64,000 nucleotides of DNA from Lacrimispora celerecrescens. Its GTDB lineage: Bacteria; Bacillota; Clostridia; Lachnospirales; Lachnospiraceae. The notes under the pieces are model-generated. The model searched no databases, was not told the DNA's origin, and saw nothing but the letters and a program-made list of their open reading frames with translations. The translations under genes and the position numbers were made by a program. Below, piece after piece: positions 52,495 through 61,042 of this stretch (within the stretch, counting starts at the first letter, position 1; each line of letters starts with the position of its first letter). Location of the stretch: assembly GCF_000732605.1 (NCBI RefSeq), contig NZ_JPME01000028.1, positions 18,757 through 82,756 on the forward strand, given 5' to 3'.

Positions 52495-53805
52495 CTATGA
52501 TCTGTTCCCATATCCGGAAAAACCGGCCAATACGCCAGCCAGAAGCCCTACAATCGCAGGCCCGATCCAGCCAAGTCCCATATCATAAAGAGGAAGCATG
52601 GAAAGTCCGGGATTCAAAAAGCTTAGACCTGCCTGTTCCAGGGAAAGAAGCACACTGACGATTCCCGTAAGGCTAATGCAGAAAACATAAGCGGCCTTCC
52701 ATTTCCTTCCGTCCGGAAAACCAAAGGACAGCAGAATGAGGACGATCGCTACGGGGTAAATCGCATTTAACACCGGTACAGAGACTTCCAATATTCTGTT
52801 AAGGCCGATATTGGAGATCACCAGGCTGACCAATGCGAAAAGGAGCGCCCATGAACGGTATCCCACTTTGGGCACAATGGTGCAGAAATACCTGCTGCAA
52901 CAGCTGATAAGACCAATGCAGGTATTTAAACAGGCAATGAAGAAAATGGCAGCCAGCATCACAAGCCCTCCATTACCATATAAAAAACGTACCGCCTGGT
53001 TTAAGGTCTGAGCACCGTTTTCGCCAAGTCCCAATGCGCCGCCTGTGACGGCCCCCACGTGGGCTAAGGCACTGTATACCATTAAAAGGACCCCTCCTGC
53101 AATGAAACCGGCATGAATGGTTTCCTTTACGACTGAAGTCTCCTGTTTGATTCCCATTGCCTGGACATTCAAAGAAATGATAATTCCAAAGTTTAAGGCA
53201 GCGATGGTGTCCATGGTTAAATACCCTTCTAGAAATCCTTTCACAAATGGATTGGACCCATAAGACTTTGACGGAATCCCGTAGGGGCCTGCCGGATGGA
53301 CTACACTGCCCGCAAATATTACCACGATCAAAGCCAAAAGGCAGGGAGTCATTATCTTGCCCAGACGGTCTGTCAATTTATCCGGTTTCAAAGATACAAC
53401 AAAGGCAATGGTAAAGAATACAGCGGAATAGAGGAACTGGGTAAGCGCTCCTGAGCTACCTTCCTTTAAAAAGGGGACCACCGCCATCTCAAAGGAGGTG
53501 CTGGCAGTTCTGGGAATTGCAAGGCACGGCCCAATGGATAAATAAATAAGCAGTGTAAAAATAAATGCAAATCTGGGATGAACGTGACCGGCCAGCTTAT
53601 CAAGACCGCCAGACTTAGCCACTGCAACCACACCAAGAACCGGAAATCCGATGGCCGTCACCGCAAAGCCTGCCATGGCAATCCAAGTATTCGTTCCCGC
53701 GGATGCACCCAAATAGGGCGGAAAAATAAGGTTTCCCGCCCCAAAAAACATGGAGAAAAGTGTAAGGCCTACTAAGACCAGTTTCTGCTTCGATAATCGT
53801 TCCAT
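52495..53805 (-). CDS. brnQ: Branched-chain amino acid:cation symporter BrnQ
   Basis: The 436-residue LIVCS family transporter has about twelve membrane helices. The conserved N-terminal region LTLFSMFFGAGNLIFPPYLGASAG and the IPRTASTSFEMAVVPFL block are diagnostic. It takes up Leu, Ile and Val with a cation. It starts 9 bp after the prs stop and so forms an operon with it; the ribosome site is weak (AGGT), suggesting reliance on coupling. Confidence 0.93.
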   Translation of the reverse strand: MERLSKQKLVLVGLTLFSMFFGAGNLIFPPYLGASAGTNTWIAMAGFAVTAIGFPVLGVVAVAKSGGLDKLAGHVHPRFAFIFTLLIYLSIGPCLAIPRTASTSFEMAVVPFLKEGSSGALTQFLYSAVFFTIAFVVSLKPDKLTDRLGKIMTPCLLALIVVIFAGSVVHPAGPYGIPSKSYGSNPFVKGFLEGYLTMDTIAALNFGIIISLNVQAMGIKQETSVVKETIHAGFIAGGVLLMVYSALAHVGAVTGGALGLGENGAQTLNQAVRFLYGNGGLVMLAAIFFIACLNTCIGLISCCSRYFCTIVPKVGYRSWALLFALVSLVISNIGLNRILEVSVPVLNAIYPVAIVLILLSFGFPDGRKWKAAYVFCISLTGIVSVLLSLEQAGLSFLNPGLSMLPLYDMGLGWIGPAIVGLLAGVLAGFSGYGNRS

Positions 53806-53814
53806 ATGCCCGCT

Positions 53815-54993
53815 TTACCTGTCACCTGCGCGGTAACGCTCAAGAAGCCGGTTAATTCTTTTGGTCGGATTTAAAAGCTCGCTTAAGGAGGCATCATGGT
53901 TTAAATTATCTATGATAAGCGCAATATACTTACTCATATCAACATTGATATAGTATGGTCTGGATAAGAGATCAGGAGTCTGATAGACCAGATTGGTTGT
54001 AAGGATCCTGTCAATAAATCCATTCTCATAATATTCATCAAACTTAGCAAGACCGTTGGTAAAAAGGCCGAAGGTGGAGCAAACGAATACTTTCCTGGCT
54101 TTTCTTCTCTTAAGCTCCTTCGCTACATCAAGCATGCTTTCGCCGGAAGAAATCATGTCGTCAACAATGATCACATCCTTACCTTCTACGCTGCTTCCCA
54201 GAAATTCGTGGGCAACGATGGGATTGCGTCCATTAACAATTTGAGTATAATCTCTGCGTTTATAGAACATACCCATGTCAAGTCCAAGAACATTGGCAAA
54301 GAATACAGCACGTCCCATACCACCCTCATCCGGGCTGATGACCATCATATGCTCGCTGTCAATGTCTAACTCTTTCTCTTCCTTCAGTAAGTATTTGATA
54401 AACTGATAAATAGGCTGAACAGTCTCAAAGCCCTTTAAAGGAATTGCATTCTGCACTCTTGGGTCATGAGCATCAAAGGTGATGATATTCTCAACTCCCA
54501 TATTCACAAGCTCACGAAGGGCCAGCGCACAATCTAAGGATTCTCTGCTTGATCTTTTATGCTGCCTGCTCTCGTATAAGAATGGCATGATCACATTGAT
54601 GCGTCGGGCTTTTCCTGCCGATGCTGCAATGAGACGCTTCAAATCCTGGAAGTGGTCATCAGGTGACATGTGATTGGTCATTCCGCACAGGGAATAAGTA
54701 AGGCTGTAATTACACACATCCACCATGAAATAAAGGTCATCACCACGTACCGATTCATGCAGGGAACCCTTTGCTTCCCCGGATCCGAACCTTGGCGTGC
54801 TGGCTCCTATAATATAGGAATCTCTCTGATAACCTGAAAAAGCGATGGTCGACTTATGTTCGCTCTCCCGCTCCTGTCTCCATGACACCAGGTAGTCATT
54901 GACCTTATCTCCCAGTTCCTTACAGCTCTTTAACGGTATCAAACCCAGTGGACCTACCGGAATGGTTTCTATCGTCTTTTCTTCGTAAAGCAT
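53815..54993 (-). CDS. prs: Ribose-phosphate pyrophosphokinase (long form)
   Basis: This PRPP synthetase supplies nucleotide, His and Trp synthesis. At 392 residues it is longer than the usual ~315, with extra N-terminal and internal segments. Core motifs are present: SRESLDCALALRELVNMG, TFDAHDPRVQNAI, the flexible loop FYKRRDYTQIVNG and the PRPP loop DVIIVDDMISSGESMLD. ATG 54993 is 7 nt after GGAGGA and preferred over a TTG five codons earlier. This long variant is common in Lachnospiraceae, often alongside a standard prs. Confidence 0.9.
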   Translation of the reverse strand: MLYEEKTIETIPVGPLGLIPLKSCKELGDKVNDYLVSWRQERESEHKSTIAFSGYQRDSYIIGASTPRFGSGEAKGSLHESVRGDDLYFMVDVCNYSLTYSLCGMTNHMSPDDHFQDLKRLIAASAGKARRINVIMPFLYESRQHKRSSRESLDCALALRELVNMGVENIITFDAHDPRVQNAIPLKGFETVQPIYQFIKYLLKEEKELDIDSEHMMVISPDEGGMGRAVFFANVLGLDMGMFYKRRDYTQIVNGRNPIVAHEFLGSSVEGKDVIIVDDMISSGESMLDVAKELKRRKARKVFVCSTFGLFTNGLAKFDEYYENGFIDRILTTNLVYQTPDLLSRPYYINVDMSKYIALIIDNLNHDASLSELLNPTKRINRLLERYRAGDR

Positions 54994-55035
54994 TCTTTTC
55001 TCCTCCAATGTATCCTAATACAATGCAACGGTTCT

Positions 55036-55064
55036 TTTATAACATTATGTACGGAAATAGTCAA
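55036..55064 (-). promoter_or_regulatory. Extended -10 promoter of prs-brnQ
   Basis: On the minus strand TTGACT, 17 bp and TGTTATAAA lie about 43 bp upstream of the prs start. Confidence 0.7.
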
Positions 55065-55238
55065 GTTAATCGATGCATTTAAGACTCTTTATCTCTCATT
55101 GTAACCTTTGAGAGAACTTGATGCAACTGTAAATTTCTTACGTTTATAATCTAATACAATGCTCTTTGATATCCTCATAATAGATGCTTTTCCGCATAAA
55201 ATGTATTATGTACCCAATAAATACAGGGAGGATTAATC

Positions 55239-56912
55239 TTGTTAAAAATTTTGGATAATAATTATTATGACTTAATAATTAGTAATACCCTGGTTCCTTC
55301 CTATGATACTGGAAATAATATCACTTTTTTAGATATAAGGGATTCGCTTCTGCACGTACCTGTCAGTACGGTTGATCCCTGTGATTTAGGCCGTCATCCC
55401 TATAATAGTTTTCCCTTCCTCTACACACCAACCTCTACGACCAGCCTGGAAAAATCCGGCATCACCACCGTTCAGAGAAATCCCTTTCTTGCCCTGTTTG
55501 GAAGAGGAGTCCTGGTGGCTGTCGTTGATACCGGAATCGACTACAACCATCCCGCATTTAAATATAATGACGGAACCACCCGGATCCTCTCTATATGGGA
55601 CCAGACAGTGCAAAGCGGAACGGTCCCTGATACCTTTACATTCGGTTCTGAATACAGCAGAGAGCAAATCAACGCCGCATTAAGCTCAGAGGATCCTTTG
55701 GCCCTTGTCCCCACAACAGACCCCATCGGACACGGAACCGCCATAGCCAGTGTTTTGGCCGGTACCCCAAATGAGGCAGAATCCTTCAGTGGTGTCGTTC
55801 CTCAAGCTGATATTGTAGTCATCAAGTTAAAAGAAGCAAAACAAAATTTAAAAAATATCTTCTTTGTCCCGGAAAACACTCTCTGCTACCAGGAATCCGA
55901 TATCGTACTTGGCATACGTTATGCGTTTTCAGTCTCTGAACGGTATAAACGTCCCCTTGTGGTATGCATCGCTTTAGGAAGCAACCAAGGAGGCCATGAC
56001 GGCAGGGGTACCATTGACAGCTATATTGATTATCTCACATTGCTGCCAGGAATTGGAGTATGCGTTTCCGCCGGCAACGAAGGAAACCGTCAGAGACATT
56101 ATTTTAACTCCACTACCGAAGCACCTTACTATAATGATTTTGAATTAAGAGTGGGGAGCAATGATAAAATGTTATCCATGGAGATCTGGTCATATGCTCC
56201 GGCAAGGCTCTCCGTCGATATCTCTTCTCCAAATCGTGAATCCACACAGCCTGTTTTTCCTACCTTCAATCAATGCAGAAGGTTCAGTTTCATATTTAAC
56301 GAGACGGTTATCTATGTTAACAACTTCATATTTGAGGAAGAAAACGGAGATCAGCTCATCCTGCTGCGGTTTAACAATCTCATTCCCGGAATCTGGTACT
56401 TACGGGTACAGAATATTGAAACGGAAGGCTTTGCCTTTCATTCCTGGCTGCCATCCGGAGATATGATCTCAAACGAAACATATTTTCTCAATTCAAACCC
56501 TGATACCACCATAACCTCTCCAGGAAATGGAAGGCATCAGTTGACGGTGACTGCTTATAACGATACGAATAACAGCATTCTGCCGGAGTCCAGCAGAGGC
56601 TATACAAGAATCGGTGAGATCAAGCCTGATCTGGCCGCACCGGGCTACCAGCTCACTTGTGCAGTTCGAGGAGGCCAATATGGAACGGTAACCGGTACCG
56701 GGGCTGCAGCTGCACATACAGCCGGAATCGTCGCTATGGTGCTTGAATGGGCCATTGTCAGAGGCAATTACCCCCGAATGACCGGAAATAATGTGAACCG
56801 CCTCTTAATAAGCGGTGCAGTGCGCAGCAGCGGCAATGTTTATCCAAATAATATTTGGGGATATGGACAGGTGGATGTGAACAGACTATTTGAGCGGCTT
56901 GCCAGCCTCTAA
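55239..56912 (+). CDS. S8 (subtilase) family protein lacking the catalytic serine
   Basis: The 557-residue protein has the CspB-like subtilase layout seen in clostridia. The Asp motif AVVDTGIDYNHP (D97), the His motif DPIGHGTAIASVLAG (H165) and the oxyanion Asn in VSAGNEGN are all present. In the serine motif the sequence is TGTGAAAAHTAG: residue 488, normally the nucleophile Ser, is Gly (GGG at 56700-56702). It is therefore probably a pseudoprotease, like CspC and CspA in Clostridioides difficile germination. Start is TTG 55239 after GGGAGG. No signal peptide. Lone gene. Confidence 0.9.
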   Translation: MLKILDNNYYDLIISNTLVPSYDTGNNITFLDIRDSLLHVPVSTVDPCDLGRHPYNSFPFLYTPTSTTSLEKSGITTVQRNPFLALFGRGVLVAVVDTGIDYNHPAFKYNDGTTRILSIWDQTVQSGTVPDTFTFGSEYSREQINAALSSEDPLALVPTTDPIGHGTAIASVLAGTPNEAESFSGVVPQADIVVIKLKEAKQNLKNIFFVPENTLCYQESDIVLGIRYAFSVSERYKRPLVVCIALGSNQGGHDGRGTIDSYIDYLTLLPGIGVCVSAGNEGNRQRHYFNSTTEAPYYNDFELRVGSNDKMLSMEIWSYAPARLSVDISSPNRESTQPVFPTFNQCRRFSFIFNETVIYVNNFIFEEENGDQLILLRFNNLIPGIWYLRVQNIETEGFAFHSWLPSGDMISNETYFLNSNPDTTITSPGNGRHQLTVTAYNDTNNSILPESSRGYTRIGEIKPDLAAPGYQLTCAVRGGQYGTVTGTGAAAAHTAGIVAMVLEWAIVRGNYPRMTGNNVNRLLISGAVRSSGNVYPNNIWGYGQVDVNRLFERLASL

Positions 56913-56930
56913 AAACCGCAGTGAACATAG

Positions 56931-56974
56931 AAAATCCAGGAGCCCGGTAACACAAAGGGCTTCCTGGTTTTTTT
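56931..56974 (+). terminator. Terminator between subtilase and dnaC
   Basis: AAAATCCAGGAGCCC pairs with GGGCTTCCTGGTTTT (one bulge), followed by seven T. It can act in both directions and overlaps the dnaC stop. Confidence 0.8.
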
Positions 56975-57968
56975 AATTTGAACGTTTTTCTTTCTTTCTG
57001 ATACGAATATCATCTCCATAAAGCGGGATTACCGTATAGCGGCTGATTAACCTTGAGGTCACACGTTCCGTATACCGGTCCCTCAGCTCATTTATGGGAT
57101 GATTGGTGGATATAATCGTAGACTTAGAAGAATTAAGCCGTTCGTTGATGCAGTAAAATAATTCTGAAGATGTAAAGCTGTTATTAAGCTCTGTGCCTAA
57201 ATCATCAATAATCAAAAGGTCACAGTCCAGGATATACTGGTACATCCCTTTCATATCTTCTTCATCCTGGTAATCAAACCGGTTCTTTGAAAATACCTCG
57301 AATAAATCATTAGCCGATAAGTATATCACGGAATAATACCGGTCAATCAGCTCCTTGGCGATGCAGTTTGTTAAGAACGTTTTACCGACTCCCGTAGGGC
57401 CTGTAAACAGCAGGTTTCCGTGTTCCTGTGAAAATTCCTTTACAAAGTTCTTGCAAGTCTCCACAACCTGTCCCATATACTGTTTGACGGTCCTGTTTAG
57501 AACCGGAACCACCCTGGTATCATCAAAGAACTCATAAGAAAGTGTGTCGAAATTTTCTACTGCAATAATCTGCTCAATGTTTGACTGAGCGTAAAGATAT
57601 TTCATTTCAGACTGGCGGAAACAGTGACACTTGGTTCCATCTGCATATCCAGTATCTTTGCAATCCGGGCACCGGTACTGCATCTCCATATAATCCGCAG
57701 AATAACCGGCTGCCTTTAAAAGCACACTCTTCTGCTCTCTCAAGTCTGCAATCTCATTTCTTAAGTCTTTAAGGGCTCCCTGGTCCCCTTCAAGCAGTCT
57801 GCGCGCACTGGCCACTGCACTGGTGCTGATGAAATCATCAAGCTCTTTAATAACCGGAATCCTGCGATATACCTCCGCAATCCGTTCTTCCTGTTCATGG
57901 CGGTTCTTAAACTGTTGCTGTCCATATGCCCGCATGATAGCATCGTACTGTGAATTGCTCAGCGCCAT
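56973..57968 (-). CDS. dnaC: DnaC/DnaI-like helicase loader ATPase
   Basis: The 331-residue AAA+ protein loads replicative helicase DnaB. Its N-terminal zinc region CPDCKDTGYADGTKCHCF (about 100-117) and AAA+ motifs are clear: Walker A FTGPTGVGKTFLTN (about 192-205), Walker B LLIIDDLGTE, sensor 1 ISTNHP and Arg finger region TERVTSRLI. The DnaD-type initiator gene is directly upstream in the same operon, the standard Gram-positive pair. ATG 57968 follows CGGAGG. Confidence 0.93.
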   Translation of the reverse strand: MALSNSQYDAIMRAYGQQQFKNRHEQEERIAEVYRRIPVIKELDDFISTSAVASARRLLEGDQGALKDLRNEIADLREQKSVLLKAAGYSADYMEMQYRCPDCKDTGYADGTKCHCFRQSEMKYLYAQSNIEQIIAVENFDTLSYEFFDDTRVVPVLNRTVKQYMGQVVETCKNFVKEFSQEHGNLLFTGPTGVGKTFLTNCIAKELIDRYYSVIYLSANDLFEVFSKNRFDYQDEEDMKGMYQYILDCDLLIIDDLGTELNNSFTSSELFYCINERLNSSKSTIISTNHPINELRDRYTERVTSRLISRYTVIPLYGDDIRIRKKEKRSN

Positions 57969-58003
57969 AATTACCTCCGTTCATCCTGCTGACCTTATGT
58001 AAC

Positions 58004-59059
58004 TTACTGCCGCTCCGTTAATTGCTTTAGAACAAGAGCATCATAATCAATCTCCCTTTGAGGAAAATTCTGAAACTGATTCTGTCCCCTTTTCCCCTTA
58101 GGGCTCTGGGTCTGCTTATTATCACCGCTTTTTCCTGTTTTATGTTCTCCGCTTCTTATACGATCCGCATACTGTTCGTCCAGCTTTCTGATCTCTTCCA
58201 TGGAGCGTACCCCGGCTTTTTTCCAACCCTCTAATATTTTATCCGCATACTGAAAGCTGGGCGAATGAGTGGCCGCCAGTGTCCGGTTACAAGCTTCAAT
58301 TACCAGCTCCCTGGCAAATCCATAGGCACGGAACCATCGCTCTATAAAATCTTTCTCCATGTCTCCCGGCTTTCTGTCATTTAACCCAAAGGCTTTCATA
58401 ACAGCAAAGGAATCCTTGGTAAAGGTAAGGGCAAAGCTCTTGGCATCATCCACGGTCCGAAACCCTTTTTCATGCCAGCTGATAGCCACTGTTTCAATAT
58501 AACGGATGCTGCTGTGCCCGCCCTGCACACAATACTCCACTACAAATTCCAGCAGCTCGGCAGGCATATGAAGGCCGTCATAAAGGTAGGCAAACACCTC
58601 ACACTCCCTTTGGGTGAATACCTTATTCATGTATTTCTGGGCAATATAAAGAAGCTGGGAAAAATCCTCATCACCGGCAAGACCGCTTATCTTTTCTGGG
58701 GAGTAGACCATGCGGTGGCCGGATGGGGCTGGTTTCTGTTTCGATTTCGGCTGTTCCTCTGCGGTAATGCCGGAACAGGCTGTTTCTGATGCGGCTGGGG
58801 TTATTTCTGGCTTTAATGAAATGCTCTCTTTAAGGACTCCGGCATTTTTCCAGTAGGATATGGCACGCGCCACATCGGATTCTGTATGGTTTAGGGCATC
58901 CGCAATTTGGGGAATCGTGATTTCTTCTCCTTCATGGCGCATTAGGTATAAATATTCTTTTATGTATTCTCCATTGGCCGCAGCCATGTAGTCGTCAATG
59001 AACTCATTGGTAATGACCGTAACGTTGATCTTGAAACTGCTTTTAATATTCAATGTCAT
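58004..59059 (-). CDS. dnaD: DnaD-domain replication initiation protein
   Basis: The 351-residue protein has a winged-helix N-terminal part (NGEYIKEYLYLMRHEGEEITIPQIADAL, about 30-57). A DnaB2/DnaD C-terminal domain (about 165-260; YMNKVFTQRECEVFAYLYDGL, MPAELLEFVVEYCVQGG) and a second C-terminal copy (AFGLNDRKPGDMEKDFIERWF) follow, with a basic Gln-rich tail. It would remodel origin DNA and recruit the DnaC-like loader. ATG 59059 follows AAGGTGAGGG; the 41-residue upstream reading would translate the folded leader and is rejected. Confidence 0.9.
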   Translation of the reverse strand: MTLNIKSSFKINVTVITNEFIDDYMAAANGEYIKEYLYLMRHEGEEITIPQIADALNHTESDVARAISYWKNAGVLKESISLKPEITPAASETACSGITAEEQPKSKQKPAPSGHRMVYSPEKISGLAGDEDFSQLLYIAQKYMNKVFTQRECEVFAYLYDGLHMPAELLEFVVEYCVQGGHSSIRYIETVAISWHEKGFRTVDDAKSFALTFTKDSFAVMKAFGLNDRKPGDMEKDFIERWFRAYGFARELVIEACNRTLAATHSPSFQYADKILEGWKKAGVRSMEEIRKLDEQYADRIRSGEHKTGKSGDNKQTQSPKGKRGQNQFQNFPQREIDYDALVLKQLTERQ

Positions 59060-59088
59060 AACCCTCACCTTTTTTATATAGCTAGTCC

Positions 59089-59213
59089 GCAGTGCAGCGA
59101 GAGAAGCCCGCGGCTTCTCTCGCTCACGGGCTTTCGCCCTATGAAATAGGCCATGGGAAAATTTTCTTATGTGCAAGCACAACGAAAATTTCCCGTGCCC
59201 TATTTCGCACTGC
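59089..59213 (-). other. Multi-branched structured element in the dnaD leader
   Basis: The stem GCAGTGC/GCACTGC (59089-59095 with 59207-59213) encloses three helices. The first is a perfect 13-bp hairpin (59096-59108 with 59112-59124). The second is a GGGC-GAAA-GCCC hairpin with a GNRA tetraloop on the minus strand (59128-59139). The third is a long arm (59143-59166 with 59184-59206) with an apical GTGC/GCAC stem. The GNRA loop and the position between a putative promoter and dnaD point to a minus-strand RNA. A palindromic mobile repeat is the alternative. Confidence 0.75.
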
Positions 59214-59467
59214 TCATTGCTTTCGTGAATATCATACCACAGGTCCTATTAAAAGAAAATAGGTGGAGTTATCCACTGTATGAATTGTGGATAATGTGGA
59301 TAATGTGGAAACCAAGTATACATAAATAGGATTTCTTCTCCGAATCATGTCGATTTGCTGATAGAATCGAGATTTTTTAAATTGTAAGACTATAAATTAT
59401 GTAAATTAAAAAATCCACATAGCTTCTTAACATAAAATGTTGAAAACTATGTGGATAATGTGGATAA
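59214..59467. promoter_or_regulatory. dnaD promoter region with clustered DnaA boxes
   Basis: On the minus strand an extended -10 (TGGTATGAT; TATGAT at 59231-59236) would start transcription near 59225, upstream of the structured leader. Above it lie TTATCCACT (59269-59277) and two abutting TGTGGATAA (59286-59294, 59295-59303). A second abutting pair (59450-59458, 59459-59467) ends at the murC stop. TGTGGATAA is the complement of the DnaA consensus box. The space between is very AT-rich. No other gene is visible here. Confidence 0.75.
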
Positions 59468-60847
59468 CTATAAGCCTAAAAGCTTTTCTCCCACTTTTAC
59501 GATATCTCCGGCCCCCATAGTTATCAACAAATCACCGTGTATACAATTTTCTAAAATAAATGTTTCAATCTCATCAAAGGTTGAAAAATAGTGGGCTTTT
59601 ACGCCTCTATTCTCGATTCTCTCCGCAATATCCTTAGAACTGATTCCTAAATCGTCCGCTTCACGAGCCGCATAGATGTCCGCAAGGATCACCTCATCAG
59701 CCAGAGACAAAGCCTCTGCAAACTCATCCAGAAACGCCTTTGTCCTTGTATACGTATGAGGCTGGAACGCTACCCACAACTTTTTATGGGGATAATGCTT
59801 TGCCGTTTCCAGAGTTGCTTTGATCTCCTGGGGATGGTGAGCATAGTCATCGATTATAGTAATGCCTGACAGTTCTCCCTTTTTTTCAAAACGGCGGTTG
59901 GTGCCTGTAAAACGCTTCAGCCCTTTTTTAATCAACTCAAGGCCAATTCCTAACTCTGTACATACGGCCGCTGCTGCCAGGGAATTATACACATTATGTT
60001 CTCCCGGGACACCAAGTGTTACAGTATCCACAATATTTCCGTCCACCTTTAAATTATAAGTAGCCCTTGCCAAATCATCAAAACGGATGGCTTCTGCCTG
60101 ATATCTGCTACCTGGCTTCTTGCCAAATGTGATCACGTTACATGGCAGTCCCTGGGTAATCTCCTCCCTGCTCTCAATGTCATTGTTTATCACCAGTAAG
60201 CCGTTTTGGGGAAGTTTTTCGGCAAATAAGCGGAAGGAGTGACGAATATCTTTAATATCTTTAAAGAAATCCAGATGGTCCGCCTCAATATTCAGGATCA
60301 CCTCCATGGTGGGGAAAAAGGACAGAAAGCTATTGGTATATTCACAGGCTTCTGTTACAAACAGCCTGGGACCTCCTACCCGGATATTGCCGCCAATGGA
60401 GTTTAAGATTCCGCCTACCGATATGGTTGGGTCTGTTTCGGCTGCCAAAAGAATCTCAGTGATCATAGATGTGGTGGTAGTCTTTCCGTGAGTTCCTGAT
60501 ACTGCTATGGAGTTTTCATAATTTTTCATCATCTGTCCAAGGAGTTCTGCACGACTGAGTATAGGAAGTCCTTTTTCTTTCGCCCTTGCAAATTCCGGAT
60601 TATCGGAATGGACGGCAGCGGTATAGACAACCACGTCAATTCCTTCTTTAATATTCTCCGCCCGCTGGCCATATGCGATCGCTGCACCCTTTGTCTCTAA
60701 ATGGCGTGTCAGCACTGAACTCTGGGAATCTGATCCCGTAACGGTAAAACCCTCATCAATGAGAATTTCCGCCAAACCGCTCATGCTGATCCCGCCTATT
60801 CCAATAAAATGAATTGCCTCTGGTTTATGAAAATCAATTTGATACAT
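59468..60847 (-). CDS. murC: UDP-N-acetylmuramate--L-alanine ligase MurC
   Basis: MurC adds the first amino acid of the peptidoglycan stem peptide. The 459-residue ligase has IHFIGIGGISMSGLAEIL (UDP-binding loop, about 13-30), the ATP loop VSGTHGKTTTTSM (about 114-126), TEACEYTNSFL, NIEADHLDFF and DDYAHHPQEI (the His-rich Mur ligase motif). Length and motif set fit MurC, not MurD/E/F. ATG 60847 follows GGATGG. A DnaA-box pair touches its stop codon. Confidence 0.95.
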   Translation of the reverse strand: MYQIDFHKPEAIHFIGIGGISMSGLAEILIDEGFTVTGSDSQSSVLTRHLETKGAAIAYGQRAENIKEGIDVVVYTAAVHSDNPEFARAKEKGLPILSRAELLGQMMKNYENSIAVSGTHGKTTTTSMITEILLAAETDPTISVGGILNSIGGNIRVGGPRLFVTEACEYTNSFLSFFPTMEVILNIEADHLDFFKDIKDIRHSFRLFAEKLPQNGLLVINNDIESREEITQGLPCNVITFGKKPGSRYQAEAIRFDDLARATYNLKVDGNIVDTVTLGVPGEHNVYNSLAAAAVCTELGIGLELIKKGLKRFTGTNRRFEKKGELSGITIIDDYAHHPQEIKATLETAKHYPHKKLWVAFQPHTYTRTKAFLDEFAEALSLADEVILADIYAAREADDLGISSKDIAERIENRGVKAHYFSTFDEIETFILENCIHGDLLITMGAGDIVKVGEKLLGL

Positions 60848-60983
60848 GCTTTTTCCATCCTTAATTTTGTTTTCTGTAATAACGAATGTCTTCTTCTATT
60901 TTAACGCTTTTCTTTTGTAAAGCAACTGCTTCCTTTCTTATTATATAAGAAAGCACTGAGAAAATCTACAATATAATTACAAT

Positions 60984-61026
60984 CAAAAAATATGCACCCT
61001 ACAGATTTTATGTTCTGTAAAGTGCA
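60984..61026 (-). terminator. Terminator of the triple-repeat protein gene
   Basis: On the minus strand TGCAC..ACAGA pairs with TCTGT..GTGCA and runs into TATTTTTTG, just after the stop at 61043. Confidence 0.7.
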
Positions 61027-61042
61027 CTTTATGACATAGTCC

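Noticed and set aside
59060..59182. 41-residue N-terminal extension of DnaD
   Set aside because: It would translate the strongly folded leader, has no ribosome site and no family similarity; the ATG at 59059 has both.
59214..59467. Chromosomal origin of replication
   Set aside because: DnaA boxes and AT-rich DNA are present, but dnaA, dnaN, rpmH or gyrase genes are not. DnaA-dependent control of dnaD is the simpler reading; a genome-wide skew plot would decide.
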